Positions 19,670 to 33,288 of a DNA stretch of 64,000 bases are shown piece by piece (within the stretch, counting starts at the first letter, position 1; each line of letters opens with the position of its first letter). The notes under the pieces were generated by a model. The model was not told the origin of the DNA. It did no database searches and saw nothing but the letters and a program-made list of their open reading frames with translations. Source of the DNA: Rhynchopus sp. YZ270_cl-10 (taxonomy: Eukaryota; Euglenozoa; Diplonemea; Diplonemida; Diplonemidae); NCBI GenBank assembly GCA_964035575.1, contig OZ037899.1, positions 372,001 through 436,000 of the forward strand. Direction: 5' to 3'. The position numbers were made by a program, and so were the translations under genes.

Positions 19670-20124
19670 AGAAAGAAAAGGAGAGATTAGAAAAGCGGAG
19701 CTTGCGCACAGTGGGCAAGCTACACGATCCTAAACGATGTGGGAGAAAAAAAATAGAGAGCAGATTTTGGGTGTTCCAAAATAGGAGGGAACGGGGAGGT
19801 GGGTGGGAAGGTGTGTGGTCTTTCTGGGTGTGTGTGGTGTTGGTTGATTTTCAGATTTTCAGATTTTTTAGATTATTTTTTTTCCCTTCGAAAAATTGGT
19901 TGAAGTACCGCGTCGACACCTACACTAACCAACAGATTATCAACAAAAAAAAAAAACATTTTTAAGGGGAGCTAACTATGGGGTAAAACCCTATTTTTTC
20001 CCCCCTTTTTTTGGCTAGATTTTCTGAGACTCTTTCCAACACAGAGAAAAGAAAAAAAACGTTTATTTTATTTCTTTCCTGCAGGAACATATACTATACC
20101 CCCATCCCCTCATTTCCCCCGCCC

Positions 20125-20556
20125 CTATTCTGGAACATACACATTAAACCCATCAAATTGGTCCGTATTTTGGAGTGTATTGAGCTGCGACTCGCCTTGT
20201 CTTAGGAGCCATTCTATTTTGACGAATTGTGTTCGTGGTATGGTGGCGTTTTTGCGGAATTCGGATTTTATGTAGCGGTCCATACGGTTGCGGACTTCGG
20301 GGTCCAGCTTGCGGAGACTTTCCTTTAGGAACAACCGATAAAGTCTCCTCGCCTGCTGCTGCGCACCGCTTCCCGGCAAATCCGGGTTCCGTTCTGGCAG
20401 GGTGTTTTGCTCTGCCGCAAACTGCTCGATTCCCTTCATTTCAGACTCCCCTTCGGTCTCTGGGGGTCCAGCCTTCACTGGGCTGGAAGAATGATACCTC
20501 ACGGAAGAAGAACACCCAGAGCATAACACCCTTTTAAACAAATATGCGCGATACAT
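20125..20556 (-). CDS. LYR-motif protein, succinate dehydrogenase assembly factor 1-like
   Basis: A 143-residue protein. The basic, Ser-rich start (MYRAYLFKRVLCSGCSSSVR) looks like a mitochondrial presequence. Residues 68-130 are a Complex1_LYR domain: RRLYRLFLKESLRKL contains the LYR motif, followed by SEFRKNATIPRTQFVKIEWL and LRQGESQLNTL. The EFR...IPR...KIE-L-RRG-QL pattern is specifically like SDHAF1 (yeast Sdh6), which delivers Fe-S clusters to the iron-sulfur subunit of complex II. LYRM relatives that serve other complexes are the alternative. There is no intron. The neighbours give no further hint. Confidence 0.82.
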   Translation of the reverse strand: MYRAYLFKRVLCSGCSSSVRYHSSSPVKAGPPETEGESEMKGIEQFAAEQNTLPERNPDLPGSGAQQQARRLYRLFLKESLRKLDPEVRNRMDRYIKSEFRKNATIPRTQFVKIEWLLRQGESQLNTLQNTDQFDGFNVYVPE

Positions 20557-20628
20557 TGAGAAGAGATGGGGGAGGGGAGAGGGGAGAGGGAGAGGGTGTC
20601 TGTTTAGGTTTGATATAAAAAAAGTTGA

Positions 20629-20720
20629 GTTGAAATTCCACAGCCTGCTCGTGAAGAGTGTACCTTTGGTATAATTATCGGGTGTACCGGGGGGGTTGGA
20701 CCCTCCCCCAAACTATGTAA
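20629..20720 (-). repeat. GAGAGG-core element, subfamily C
   Basis: The plus strand has GAGTTGAAATTCCACAGCCT, GTGTACCTTTGGTATAAT, GGGTGTACCGGGGGGGTTGG and ACTATGTAAG. It lies 70 bp upstream of the LYR-gene ATG. Confidence 0.65.
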
Positions 20721-21377
20721 GACCTCAGAATGATTTGAAAAAAAAATAAGGGAGTGAGGGGTTATGGGGTTTTTTTGCTTCGCAAAAAAAAAAGGGTGAG
20801 ACAAATTTATTGAAAAATAATGGCAAAAAAAAAGGAGATTTATTGCCACGATGTTTATCGCATGAGCTCTATGTTACTCAAGGCTGGGTGGGGATTGATT
20901 TGGTGTTCCCAGATTTCGTTGTCTTTTTTGAAAACCAGTTTTGAGGATGCAGAAGAAGCGTCGATTTAAAAAAAGAGAGCTTCTTGATGTACGTTGCAAC
21001 ATCTCAACACATCGCAAGAATTACCTTTTGCAAAGCTTCCACCACATCTCAACCAACAACCAACAACCACAGTATCGCAAACGTAACCCCCACCCCACCC
21101 ACCCCACCCATTCCGAATCCAGATTTATCCAAAAAATCTAACACATTTGGTGTGATCACCCAAACGGATTCTCCGTGGTTCCCCCGAAGGTGCTCCGCAA
21201 ATCTTAATATAGCCCGAAACAGTTCTCCGTGGTTCTTCCGTGGGTTTGTCCGTACCCCCTGAACCACACCAACATTTCCAGCAATTTTTATTGCATCGAC
21301 ATGGCCACCTCATCTAACAGGATCCGCCCCCCATGGCTAACACCCCCCTCTCCCCTCCTCCCCCCCTCCCCCTCCCC

Positions 21378-22079
21378 TTACAACTCCTGCGGTGTTGTGA
21401 CGTAGAGCCTCCACTGCTCTGTCGCAGTTTCGATTTGAAGATCGCTGTAGGTAGGGAGGATGTGTGCGAGCACATCTGGGACTGCTTCCATGCCGACATC
21501 ACGCAGCGTAAGATAGGACTTTACTGCAAGCTCACGGGCCACCGCTGCTTCCACTATGGGGTCGGCGAAGACACTCTCTGGGACACTCGTTTGACGATCA
21601 AATACACGGACAAGGTGCTCCGGTTCCTCGTGAGGCGCCATTTGGATGATAATCTTTGTCTTCTTCCGGTCCTGCACCTCCGGGAGGTATTTACACTCAA
21701 ACCCAACATCTGCAGCAAGAAACTGCTCTGTGTTGGACCCAGCGGGGAGTACACCCTTTCGCGCATTTTTCGTCTCACATCGCCGATCGTCCATGTACAT
21801 GACAAAGAGACGGTGCGCTTCTTGGACAGCAATGTCTCGAAGCTCCTCGGTCAGCGTTGTGTCGTTGGACATCAGGACCTTTGCTCCAAAGGAGATTTTG
21901 TCGCGGCTGTAGACGATCCAGCGGTCGCTGGAGACAATGTCCTCCTTCTTCCCGCCGCCGCCGGTGTTAATGGTAAGGCCAATCATCTTGGTGTCGAAGT
22001 GTTTGGTGCAAAGGCTCCCCTCTGCAAAGAGAACGACAACAAGAACGGCGCAGTTCACAACCATCGCAGAAAATGTCAT
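21378..22079 (-). CDS. secreted or lumenal protein of unknown function
   Basis: A 233-residue protein with a clear N-terminal signal peptide (hydrophobic residues 4-18, likely cleavage near Gly21-Ser22). The mature part is mixed alpha/beta in look, with no family I recognise. Visible pieces are DRWIVYSRDKISFGAKVLM, a paired Cys region (DDRRCETKNARKG and FECKYLPEVQDRKK), and a C-terminal helical stretch. There is no membrane segment after the signal and no ER-retention signal (it ends TTPQEL). It is likely secreted or in the endomembrane lumen. It is flanked by the LYR gene and the large proline-rich gene. Confidence 0.7.
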   Translation of the reverse strand: MTFSAMVVNCAVLVVVLFAEGSLCTKHFDTKMIGLTINTGGGGKKEDIVSSDRWIVYSRDKISFGAKVLMSNDTTLTEELRDIAVQEAHRLFVMYMDDRRCETKNARKGVLPAGSNTEQFLAADVGFECKYLPEVQDRKKTKIIIQMAPHEEPEHLVRVFDRQTSVPESVFADPIVEAAVARELAVKSYLTLRDVGMEAVPDVLAHILPTYSDLQIETATEQWRLYVTTPQEL

Positions 22080-22716
22080 TGTGGTGTTTTGTATTAATTC
22101 TCTTTTTTCTGAAAGGGGTGGGGGTGTGGGGGTGTGGGGGGATTGGCAGAAGAAGGTGGGTTATTCTGCAGGGTTTTTGAGGGGTTTTTTGTTGAATTGT
22201 TGGAATAGTGTAGTTGCGTCTGTGCAAGTGACACTGTCAGTTTTTTTTTTTTGCTAGGATAGAGTGAGAATTGTAGGTGAAGTGCTACGGTACTAAAAAA
22301 AATAGCAGTGGGGTGGGGGTGGGGGAATTTCTTATTTTCCCCAAATTTTTTTTTGATGGGGGTTAACTACTGGGGGGAGGACTCTGTGTAAATAGGAGGT
22401 CTTCGGCATATGTGGAAACCAATATGCCAAAAAAACCACAAAAAAATAAAAATGAAACCCTTCTTTCTAAAGCTGCAGAGAAGAGCAAACTTTCAAACAA
22501 AAACCAAACCAAACCGAAACTAAGATTCTACGAGACTTGGATGTCCCTCCCCCCCCACACACATCACACCCCCCACTCTTTAAGAAACAGTACCTCCTTG
22601 AAAGATATCTACATGGTAGCCTCCTACGGACATAACAGGCGTCATTACGACGATTTCACCCATTTTTGGACTCCACATTATGCCCTTACGAGGGCATCAT
22701 GCAGATATTCGTATAA

Positions 22717-24414
22717 TCAGAACGGAACCTGGGTAGCAGGACGCATGAACAGAAGGCTTGCCGAGGGTACACCCTCTGTGGAGACAACCCTGTCGTGCCT
22801 GATGTTGAGGATCTTCTCCCTTGCCCCTGGGGGAGCTCTATTGAATAGCATCCTTGCATGCTCTTGGTGCGCGACCTGCTGTCGGTTGTGCATCATGAAG
22901 TGCCGTCGAGTGTGCACTTTCATATGCTCTGCTAACATCTTCTCTGCACGCACGCTTCTTTCCAGACCACGTTCCCTTCTCAAGCGGGTTCCTGGTAGTT
23001 CCTTTCCTGCTGTACTCATTTTCGCCAAATCTGCTTCTAAACAGGCAATTAGCTCTTCAGATTCCGCAACATCATCCTTAAACCCATCCTCCCTTACCTT
23101 TTTCAATACTGCTACCTCCTCTTGGAGCTGGTTTGCGACCAATGTGGTACGTGCCTGTCTTGCCATGAGGGAGTAGAGGTGGTCAGACTTTGCTCGTGAA
23201 TGCATTAACATGCCGGGTAGTTGTGTGGGTGATGGTGACAGTGTGGAGGGTGGGGAAGGGCGGTTCTTGGGTGGGGCGGTGTGCGGGCGTGGGAGACGTT
23301 TGCGAGGAGGGGGAGGAGACTGTGGTGGGGTGGTTTGCCCGGAGACTGCGGCTTTCGCTTCGTCGAGGTGGTGGGAGACGAAGCGTTCAAGAAGAACCTT
23401 GCGGGTAGCTTCAGCATCGACCGCTGCAGCATCCGCGTGTTCCCCTGCGTCGTTTGCACGCTTTTTTAGTTGTTCACAAAAAACCTCAAATTTTGTGAAA
23501 ATTGCAGAAGAAACCTCTCGACTCTCAACAGGGTGGTGCGGTAAAACCGTTTCCACTGCCTTTTCATAGTCGGCTTCAATCCCATCGGCAAGACGTTTGA
23601 GATATACTTCGTCGACGCAACAGCTTGTCACGCAATTTGCGAGGCAGGACCCTTTCAACCCTTTGTGTGTGCTCTGGTAATGGCTCTTTCGTTTTAGCTC
23701 TGCTTCGTTGTCTCGCGTTGTTTTCACGAAATCTTGCAGGTAGGTGCTCAACGTTGGTGTCGGTTTGTTTGGTGTAGATCTCCCTGGTTTCACTACAGAA
23801 GCGGATGATACCCGGGGGACATACTCGGCCGCCTTCTTCTTCGTTAGCATCGTAAAGTTGAGGTGCTGCAGATGATACTTCTCTGCAAAGTTGCTTGCCG
23901 TATGCGAGCCTGCAAAGTGCCCATACAAGGTACCCTTCAACCCATCTACCAACGATTGATTTTTTTCCGACATCTGATGCACTGGTATCGCCGGCTTTGC
24001 ATTGTTGTCATCCTCTGCGAACTGCGCCTCTTCTCTTACCAATTTTTCACCTAATACTTGCTCAATTCTACGACGCGGCTGCGCACTTTGCGCACGACGT
24101 GTTGGGGTAAATGCACAGGATGGTACCCCATATGGTCTACGCCTTTCAGGATTCGCTTTTTGCGCACTATGTGGTGAAACAGATATCTCATGTAACGCAG
24201 TTGTCTCCTGTGGCTCGCTTGTTGCTTCGGTTGGTTGTGGTATAGGATGTGCTAACGAAGCAGGTGGCGGCTGCGGGAGTGTCCTATCAGGTATGATTGT
24301 AGGTGGGGTATGTGTAGTAGGGTCAACTCCTGCCACCTCGCCAGTCTCCGCACTGTCCAGTTGAGGGGCAAGCGCTTCGCTAGAAGGGGGGTTCATGGTG
24401 TCCATTGGAGACAA
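22717..24414 (-). CDS. large proline-rich protein of unknown function
   Basis: A 565-residue protein. Residues 1-130 are disordered and Pro/Ser/Thr-rich. Residues 150-300 are helical with a cluster of Cys (GSCLANCVTSCCVDE). Residues 345-400 are again Pro/Ser-rich (PPQSPPPPRKRLPRPHTAPP). Residues 410-565 are charged and helical with coiled-coil potential (LQEEVAVLKKVREDGFKDD), ending in a His/Met/Arg-rich part. No catalytic motif, signal or membrane segment is seen. The alternation of disordered and helical blocks suggests a scaffold or cytoskeletal protein; this is inference. The strong coding character across 1.7 kb makes the gene itself secure. Confidence 0.75.
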   Translation of the reverse strand: MSPMDTMNPPSSEALAPQLDSAETGEVAGVDPTTHTPPTIIPDRTLPQPPPASLAHPIPQPTEATSEPQETTALHEISVSPHSAQKANPERRRPYGVPSCAFTPTRRAQSAQPRRRIEQVLGEKLVREEAQFAEDDNNAKPAIPVHQMSEKNQSLVDGLKGTLYGHFAGSHTASNFAEKYHLQHLNFTMLTKKKAAEYVPRVSSASVVKPGRSTPNKPTPTLSTYLQDFVKTTRDNEAELKRKSHYQSTHKGLKGSCLANCVTSCCVDEVYLKRLADGIEADYEKAVETVLPHHPVESREVSSAIFTKFEVFCEQLKKRANDAGEHADAAAVDAEATRKVLLERFVSHHLDEAKAAVSGQTTPPQSPPPPRKRLPRPHTAPPKNRPSPPSTLSPSPTQLPGMLMHSRAKSDHLYSLMARQARTTLVANQLQEEVAVLKKVREDGFKDDVAESEELIACLEADLAKMSTAGKELPGTRLRRERGLERSVRAEKMLAEHMKVHTRRHFMMHNRQQVAHQEHARMLFNRAPPGAREKILNIRHDRVVSTEGVPSASLLFMRPATQVPF

Positions 24415-25070
24415 TCGGAATCCAGCTGAAATAGGGGTTTGTGGAAAAAAAATCCCCCTTTGGTTGTATTAGTAGTACGGTACAAGAGAAACACACACAC
24501 ACACACACTCCCCTCGAAGGATGTGGTTGCTTCCACCTATTAGAATTTCCACTTGATTTGTGATTTTTTTTTGCTCAGCCTAATACTGCGTAACACCCGC
24601 TATTCCACGGAGAGGAGGAAGGGGAGAGGAAAAAAAAGGAAGGGTAATTTTTTTTTTAACCTCGTGTGTGTATGTGTGTATAATCCCCCTTATTCAAAAC
24701 TATTTCAACATTGTTTTTTGTGTAATTTTTTTTTTAGTTGGGATGTGTTTCTCAAAAGGGGGCAGTTTTCTGGTTTGTGAGAGATTTTTTTTTTGGTGAT
24801 TATCATTTTTTGGGCGGAATTAAGGAAGACAATGGGGTGAGAGAAGACTTTTTTTTTTTAATTATGGACAATGACAGAAGGTCGCAAACAAAGGTGGGGG
24901 GAGGGGAGGAGGGTGGTGGTAGTGCTGGTGCGAAAAAAAAGAGTTTTGCCTCACAGTGTGTGTACTTCACAGCTATAGGGCGCATTATGCCTTGAAAACT
25001 AAAAGAATCGTGTGTATACCCATCTATGCACACAGCCCAAAAAAAAAACAAAAAAACAAAAACAAAAAGC

Positions 25071-25110
25071 TTTACAAGAGGAACACAAGCCTCTCTGTGC
25101 TAAGTAGCTT
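25071..25110 (-). repeat. GAGAGG-core element, subfamily A
   Basis: The minus strand reads AGCTACTTAGCACAGAGAGG, CTTGTG, then TTCCTCTTGTAAAGC. A diverged copy. Confidence 0.65.
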
Positions 25111-25227
25111 ACAACAGAAGACGAATAAGAATATTTTAAATACCGAACCCAAGCGTGCCAAAAATTTGTGTTTGACTTTTTGACTACTATCACTAGATAG
25201 CGGCCATTTTTTTTTTAACCCAAGCGT

Positions 25228-26599
25228 CATAGGTTTCGAACGCGCGTTCGAAAATCGAAAACGCGCAAATCCAAAATCGGAAAACGCGCACATGAAAAAA
25301 AAAAAAAAAACGCGCAAAAAAAAAAAAAAAACGCGCGTTCGAAACAGAGCTCGCGCTAAAGTCCATCCCTCATCCCGGGATTTTTGGGGGTTTTGGTAGG
25401 AACGTTTTTTTTTTGCAGTACGGGGATTTCATTAAGAAACCAGAAGTTCTAATATTGTTGAGTAAGACCACCACATAGTGGACTTGCATATACATGTGAC
25501 CCCGCCGTGGAATGCAATTGGCTCGGAAAGTCAAAAGAAAGAGGAGAAAAAAGAAAAGGAAAAAAAAAAAAAGTTGGTTACCGTGCGCCTGCGGCGCTGC
25601 CTGTTCCCTTCCAGTTTCTACAGGCAAACACTTGCCCCCTTTACCTTACACTGACGGGTTTTGACCAAAACCAAGAACTTGTCCATTTCGGCAAATTGAC
25701 CCCACCACAGAACGGACGAATTCCGGAAATGCAAATGCCGGTGTTTTCGCGCATTTTCATGTTGCAAGACGTCAGGATCAGGGAGAGAAAATCTGGTTGT
25801 GGGATTTACATTGGCCCTCTTTACCCTACATGGATTTTGACCAAAACCAAAAAATTGGCCATTTCGGCAAAGTGACCCCACCACAGCGCGGACGGATTCC
25901 GGAAATTCCAATCGCGGTATGTTTTGGGGCTGAAAACCCACTGATTTTCAGGAGAAAAATTGCTTCCAAATCTCGGAATTTTCCGAATTTTCCTGAAAAT
26001 GACCCTTGTTTACGAGTATGGGTTCATATTTTGCGAAAATTTAAGTCACTAAAATTTTGTCCATTTTTCCGTATATACCCCACCACAAGCCGGGATTGGC
26101 CCGGAAATGCCACAAAACGGGGTTTCCGGGCCTCCCCAGCTAACCTTTTCAAGGAACGTTTTTCCGTACCCGAAATCCATTTTTTCCCCCATTTTTTCCC
26201 ATAATTAGCGCGACCACTGGTTCGAAAAGCCGGACGCGCGTAAAAAAAAAAGGGCGTTTTTTTTTTTTTTTTTTCAAACGCGCGTTCGAAAAAGTGGTTT
26301 TTTCGAACGCGCGTTTGAAAAACTGGACGCGCGTTCGAAAAAACCACTTTTTCGACGCGCGTTCGAAAAACCTCCCCACGTAAACATGAGGCTTCCACTT
26401 TTTCGAATGCGCGTTTTTTTTTTTCGTTTTTCAAACGCGCGTTTTTTTTCTCGTTTTTTCCGAACGCGCGTTTTTTTTCATTTTTCAAACGCGCGTTTTT
26501 TTTCTCGTTTTTTCCGAACGCGCGTTTTTTTTTTTTTTCGTTTTTCAAACGCGCACTCGAAAACGCCCAGAAAACGCGAACGCGCGTTCGAAACCTATG
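25228..26599. mobile_element. 1372-bp inverted-repeat element with ACGCGCGT arrays
   Basis: The ends are inverted copies starting CATAGGTTTCGAACGCGCGT. A perfect 6-bp direct repeat AAGCGT flanks it at 25222-25227 and 26600-26605. Both arms hold arrays of the palindrome ACGCGCGT set in TTCGAA...TTCGAA, most densely at 26270-26580. The centre (25575-25850) is an inverted relative of the hAT-type element at 4870-5160, so one element has landed in or been captured by another. No transposase frame is present. The 6-bp target size does not by itself decide the superfamily. Confidence 0.8.
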
Positions 26600-26796
26600 A
26601 AGCGTGCCAAAAAAAAAACAACAAAAAAAATTTTTTTTGACGAACCAAAACTCAAAGGAAAAACGCTATTTTCGTACACAATCACAGAATATGAATTTAT
26701 TTGCATAAAAACTGCGATATTTTTTTTTTGAAAACCCAAATGTATGAGGGTTTCCTTCGCAAGGCAATGTATTCCTTCCCGAACAAAAAGAGAAAA

Positions 26797-26838
26797 TCTT
26801 ATAAGATGAACCTACGCCTCTCGGTGCTTAGTCACCTT
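26797..26838 (-). repeat. GAGAGG-core element, subfamily A
   Basis: The minus strand reads GGTGACTAAGC, loop ACCGAGAG, GCGTAGG, TTCATCTTATAAG, then a pyrimidine tract. Confidence 0.78.
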
Positions 26839-27427
26839 GCAAAAAAAAGAGACCAAATTGTAAGATGAGTAAAAATAGCCATATCACAAAAGGTGGCTGG
26901 CTGGCATGACAATAGAGAGATCATGCGGGTTTTGCGATTTTGCACAATAAAAACTACCCACAAAAATGGCATTCAAACAGAACACAGAAAAGAAAAAGAC
27001 CATTTTTTTTATATTTAGTTGAGAGACTTTGAATGACACATCACTTATTAACAATTCGGTCTTTTTTAAAAAAGAAACATTTCGAATATAACTTCTCTCT
27101 TGCAAGGAAAACAGGGGGTAATAAAGGGTGTGTGGGGAGGGCTTTTCTAGGGGGATTGGGAATCAGGGCAAGATATCAAGTCTAGGACGGAAGGGTATTT
27201 TTTAGTAGAGAAAAATGCTGTTTCTCTTTTGCTTTTCTTTTTTTTGTAGTTTCGACAATTCACCTGTCCGAGGACAGGTTCTGTACACAAAAGACGCCCG
27301 AAGGAAGAAGAAATTTCTTTTGAAAAAAAAAATTCTTTACCATTCCTCTTAGGGAATGGAGCATTGTACGGTCCTGGGAAACTCCAAGAAAAATGGAGTC
27401 GGTGGGCTAAAGGGGAACGTTGTCTTC

Positions 27428-27515
27428 CTAAACGTGTACATACACACACACATTGGGGGCATATTCTGCGCAAGAATTACCCCCTATTAGTCATCAAATA
27501 CACACAACTGGCAAA
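27428..27515 (-). repeat. GAGAGG-core element, subfamily B tail
   Basis: The plus strand has ACATACACACACACATTGGG, GGCATATTCTGCGCAAGAAT and TACCCCCTATTAGTCATCAA. The core hairpin is diverged. Confidence 0.7.
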
Positions 27516-27724
27516 GGGGTGTCTCCACTCACCTAGGTATCATCATTGAAAAATAACATTGTCTTACCAATGGTACACTCCAATACTTGCCCCTCAACAC
27601 AAAAAAATTACAAAAATATAAAACACTCCACATGTCTCCTTTCTCTATGGCCAAATAGGACTTGGCCTTGGCTTTTTTGTGTATTCAACTCATTGTGGGC
27701 ATCCTTATATGCCCACCATACTCT

Positions 27725-27810
27725 ACCCAATGAAGGAACCTACTCACAGGGTGCCATTACCATCGTTGATAGAGCACAGGTCTTGATGTAAGATGTTTGA
27801 CCCACAGCTC
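27725..27810 (+). repeat. coding-like repeat shared with 39.2 kb
   Basis: Both copies encode NEGTYSQGAITIV on the plus strand and then share DNA for GTCTTGATGTAAGATGTTTG. The preserved reading suggests a relic of a protein-coding mobile or duplicated sequence of unknown kind. Confidence 0.5.
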
Positions 27811-28091
27811 TCTATGTCACTATCTCCCCTTCCCCATTCTGCAAGAAGAGGAAGGGGGAAAAAAAAGGGCAAGTGGAGATTGCACAAACTGTGGCAACAC
27901 AACCCGAGGGCAACTACACCACCTAAGAATTTATCAAAAAAAAGATATAAAAAAAAATCAATATAATAGCGAATCTAGTTTCTCTCCCTTTTTCTTATTC
28001 AAAAAGAATGGAAAAAGTGTGTTGGGGAATCTCTTTTGCGAAATTGGTAATGTTTCAAAATAAAAAATGATCCATTTTTAAAAATGGATTC

Positions 28092-31015
<2,924 letters not shown>

Positions 31016-31732
31016 TTATGAAGACGAAGAAGATGAAGAGGAATCGGAATCAGAGTCGGAGAAGAGGGTATGGTCGGTTCCTTTCCATTCAGGGTGTTTA
31101 ATGTCCGCCTTTTCGACCGGTTTTGAGGAAAATCCGAGTCCTTTGCCGCGGGCTTTCTTACCGTGGCGGGCGGCTTCGTCTTGTTTGAGGAGGTCTGTTT
31201 CGATTTCTTTCGCGGTTTGCTTGTCGGTTGCATTTTTGGAGGGGTTCTGCTTCTGCAATTTTGCGGGGAGGAAGATCTGGTACTGTCCCTTTCTGATCAA
31301 CAGATCGCCGTTGCCGTCCTCCTCTACCGACTGTCCGTTGAAGAAGGAGGTGCTGTCAGGCTTGGCCGCAGTCTCTTCGTCATCATGATGTTTGTGCGCT
31401 CCCATCAGCTTGGCAAACTTCTCCGTTCGCTTTGCTCCTCCTACAGTCGCCTCTGACCAGTCAGTTCCACGCTGACGTTTTACTTCAGGCTCGGTAACAG
31501 TAGGTTCGGCAGACCGCTTCTTGCCCTTCTTCTCTTTCTTGTCTTTCTTAGGGGATTTCTTAGGGGAAGGTGCTGCCTTCTTTTTCTCCTTCTTTTCCTT
31601 CTTCTCCTTCTTCGGAACAACAGGGGCCGCCTTCTTCTCCTTCTTGTCTTTCTTCTCTTTCTTCTCCTTTTTCTCTACCTTCTCTTTCTTGTCTTTCTTG
31701 TCTTTCTTCTCCTTTTTGTCGGGCTTGCCCAT
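31016..31732 (-). CDS. lysine-rich protein with a SMAP/KNOP1-like domain
   Basis: A 238-residue protein. Residues 1-75 are nearly all K/E/D repeats (KKEKKEKKDKKEKK), typical of nucleolar proteins. Residues 88-120 (GTDWSEATVGGAKRTEKFAK, then LMGAHKHHDD) fit the small acidic protein (SMAP) domain found at the end of KNOP1 and related nucleolar proteins, where W-x-x-A/T...KF-KLMG is the signature. After it come NGDLLIRKGQYQIFLPAKLQ, KARGKGLGFSS and an acidic Ser-Asp tail ending in a serine run. I infer a nucleolar or nuclear RNA-associated role. The start at 31732 gives MGKPDKKEKK. The simple N-terminus was probably expanded by replication slippage. Confidence 0.78.
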   Translation of the reverse strand: MGKPDKKEKKDKKDKKEKVEKKEKKEKKDKKEKKAAPVVPKKEKKEKKEKKKAAPSPKKSPKKDKKEKKGKKRSAEPTVTEPEVKRQRGTDWSEATVGGAKRTEKFAKLMGAHKHHDDEETAAKPDSTSFFNGQSVEEDGNGDLLIRKGQYQIFLPAKLQKQNPSKNATDKQTAKEIETDLLKQDEAARHGKKARGKGLGFSSKPVEKADIKHPEWKGTDHTLFSDSDSDSSSSSSSS

Positions 31733-32091
31733 TTTATATGTGTAGGTTTTCTTGGGTACGCTGTTTTTAGCTCCCTGGGAGAATTAAAAAAAATGGGGGG
31801 GGGGAAAAAATGCCTTGAAATGCAAAAAACCCTCTCATAACCATGTCCTTTTGCGGTGCACCGGGGTCCTCCAATCAGAAGGGGAGAGGGGAAGAATTAT
31901 TTCATATACATTCTTTTATTTCGAAAAAAAAAGGTATAGAGGGTACAAAGAAGGGGAAGAAGAAGAAAAAGGTACTTTTTTTGTTTGTGTTTTCGACCAA
32001 ATCAACCTTATCGAAGATGTGCTACTGTGAAAAAACGAAGATAAAATACAATGTCATTGTAAGATGAAACCCAAACGTTCCGTCACCTCCT

Positions 32092-33035
32092 GGGGTTGTG
32101 GATGGCACATCATGAAGAAAGTAGAGTTGAACCACAAAGCCCTCTCGTGAACAGTGTGCCTTTGGTACAGTGACCGGCTGTACCGGGGGGGTGGACACCC
32201 AATTATGTAAGTGCTACATCCATTTCGTGGTTTACGAAGAAAAGACGGAGATAGGGGACAACAGAACAAATCTGACTTTCTGTACGCAAAGAAGAACGTA
32301 AAGTTGACAGTGCAAAACACTCAAATAAAAAAACAAAAGAAAAGACACCAAAAAAAACGGTCGAATGAGAATATTCTACCCAACTGCATACACATTTTAC
32401 AGCGAAAACAAAAACCAAAAACCACAAATTGGTTTTACCCCCTACCTATAAGACAGTCACACCCCACACCCCTACCCCCCCAAATTAAGCTAGCATTCAG
32501 CGGACTTCTGTACTGTAATATCGTTCCTATCAAGATGTGTGCAAACACCTCTGCAGACGCCTGCACTGAAAAGAAGTTTGATTTCAAAATACAAAACCCT
32601 CTCATGTACAGTGTACCTTTTGGTACAATGACCTTACCGGGTTGTGGATGGGCACATCATGAAGAAAGTAGAGTTGAACCACAAAGCCCTCTCGTGTACA
32701 GTGTACCTTTTGGTACAATAACAGGTGGTATAAAAGCAACCATGCAGTCCTATATCCATTTAGAGGATCTATACACAGACAGTCCTTTTCCGAGAAGGAC
32801 TTGAAATACAAAAAGCCCTCTCGTGAACAGTGCACCTTTTTTGGTGCATAACCTTACCGGGTGGACTCCAACCACCCTCCTGCATTCATTCAGACAATCT
32901 ATGCACAGATAGTCCTTTTACAAAAAGAACTTGAAATACAAAGCCCTCTCATGAACAGTGCACCTTTTGGTACAATGACCGGTGCACCGGGTTGGACCCC
33001 CTTGCAACCATGCAGTCCTATATCCATTTCGAAAA
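32092..33035 (-). repeat. cluster of five subfamily C elements
   Basis: Copies start near 32121, 32580, 32670, 32800 and 32931, with a gap of other sequence at 32240-32570. Each has, on the plus strand, AAGCCCTCTCRTGNACAGTG, a GTACCTTTTGGTAC hairpin, ACCGGCTGTACCGGG and CATGCAGTCCTATATCCATT. The block TGAAGAAAGTAGAGTTGAAC is repeated at 32113 and 32660, so tandem duplication contributed. It fills the spacer between the lysine-rich gene and the first amastin-like gene. Confidence 0.8.
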
Positions 33036-33045
33036 AAAGGGTGAA

Positions 33046-33088
33046 AGTTGATCGTGGCACAACCTCTAGGACGGCAGGCACCCCAGCT
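33046..33088 (-). repeat. GAGAGG-core element, subfamily D
   Basis: The plus strand reads AAGTTGATCGTGGCACAACC and TCTAGGACGGCAGGCACC, directly behind the subfamily C cluster. Confidence 0.6.
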
Positions 33089-33288
33089 CTGTTGGCATGC
33101 AATAGAAACAAAACCATTCCTTTTGCCACCAAAATCTGCAACCAATAAAAAAAAAATAGCAACACAAAGAGAAAATATATTCTAAAAGAAAGCGTCCCTC
33201 TAATCCTGCAAGCCTCTAAGCCTGAAATGATAGGACCACACCTCCCCTTCCCCCACCCAAACCACCCCCCCTTTTCTCCCCTCTTCTT

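Larger units (their letters stand above)
24415..28091. other. 3.7 kb gene-free region with an inverted-repeat element and short repeats
   Basis: No gene is seen. Contents: a GAGAGG-core element at 25071, the 1.37 kb inverted-repeat element 25228-26599, another core element at 26797, a subfamily B copy at 27428, and a short coding-like repeat at 27725-27810 that recurs at 39.2 kb. Confidence 0.6.

Noticed and set aside
24661-24720. Spliced-leader RNA gene
   Set aside because: I looked through the window for leader sequences known from diplonemids, kinetoplastids and Euglena and found none.
26024-26548. 174-codon minus-strand frame rich in KNEKKNARLK repeats
   Set aside because: It is the translation of the ACGCGCGT/T-run array inside the inverted-repeat element, not a protein gene.
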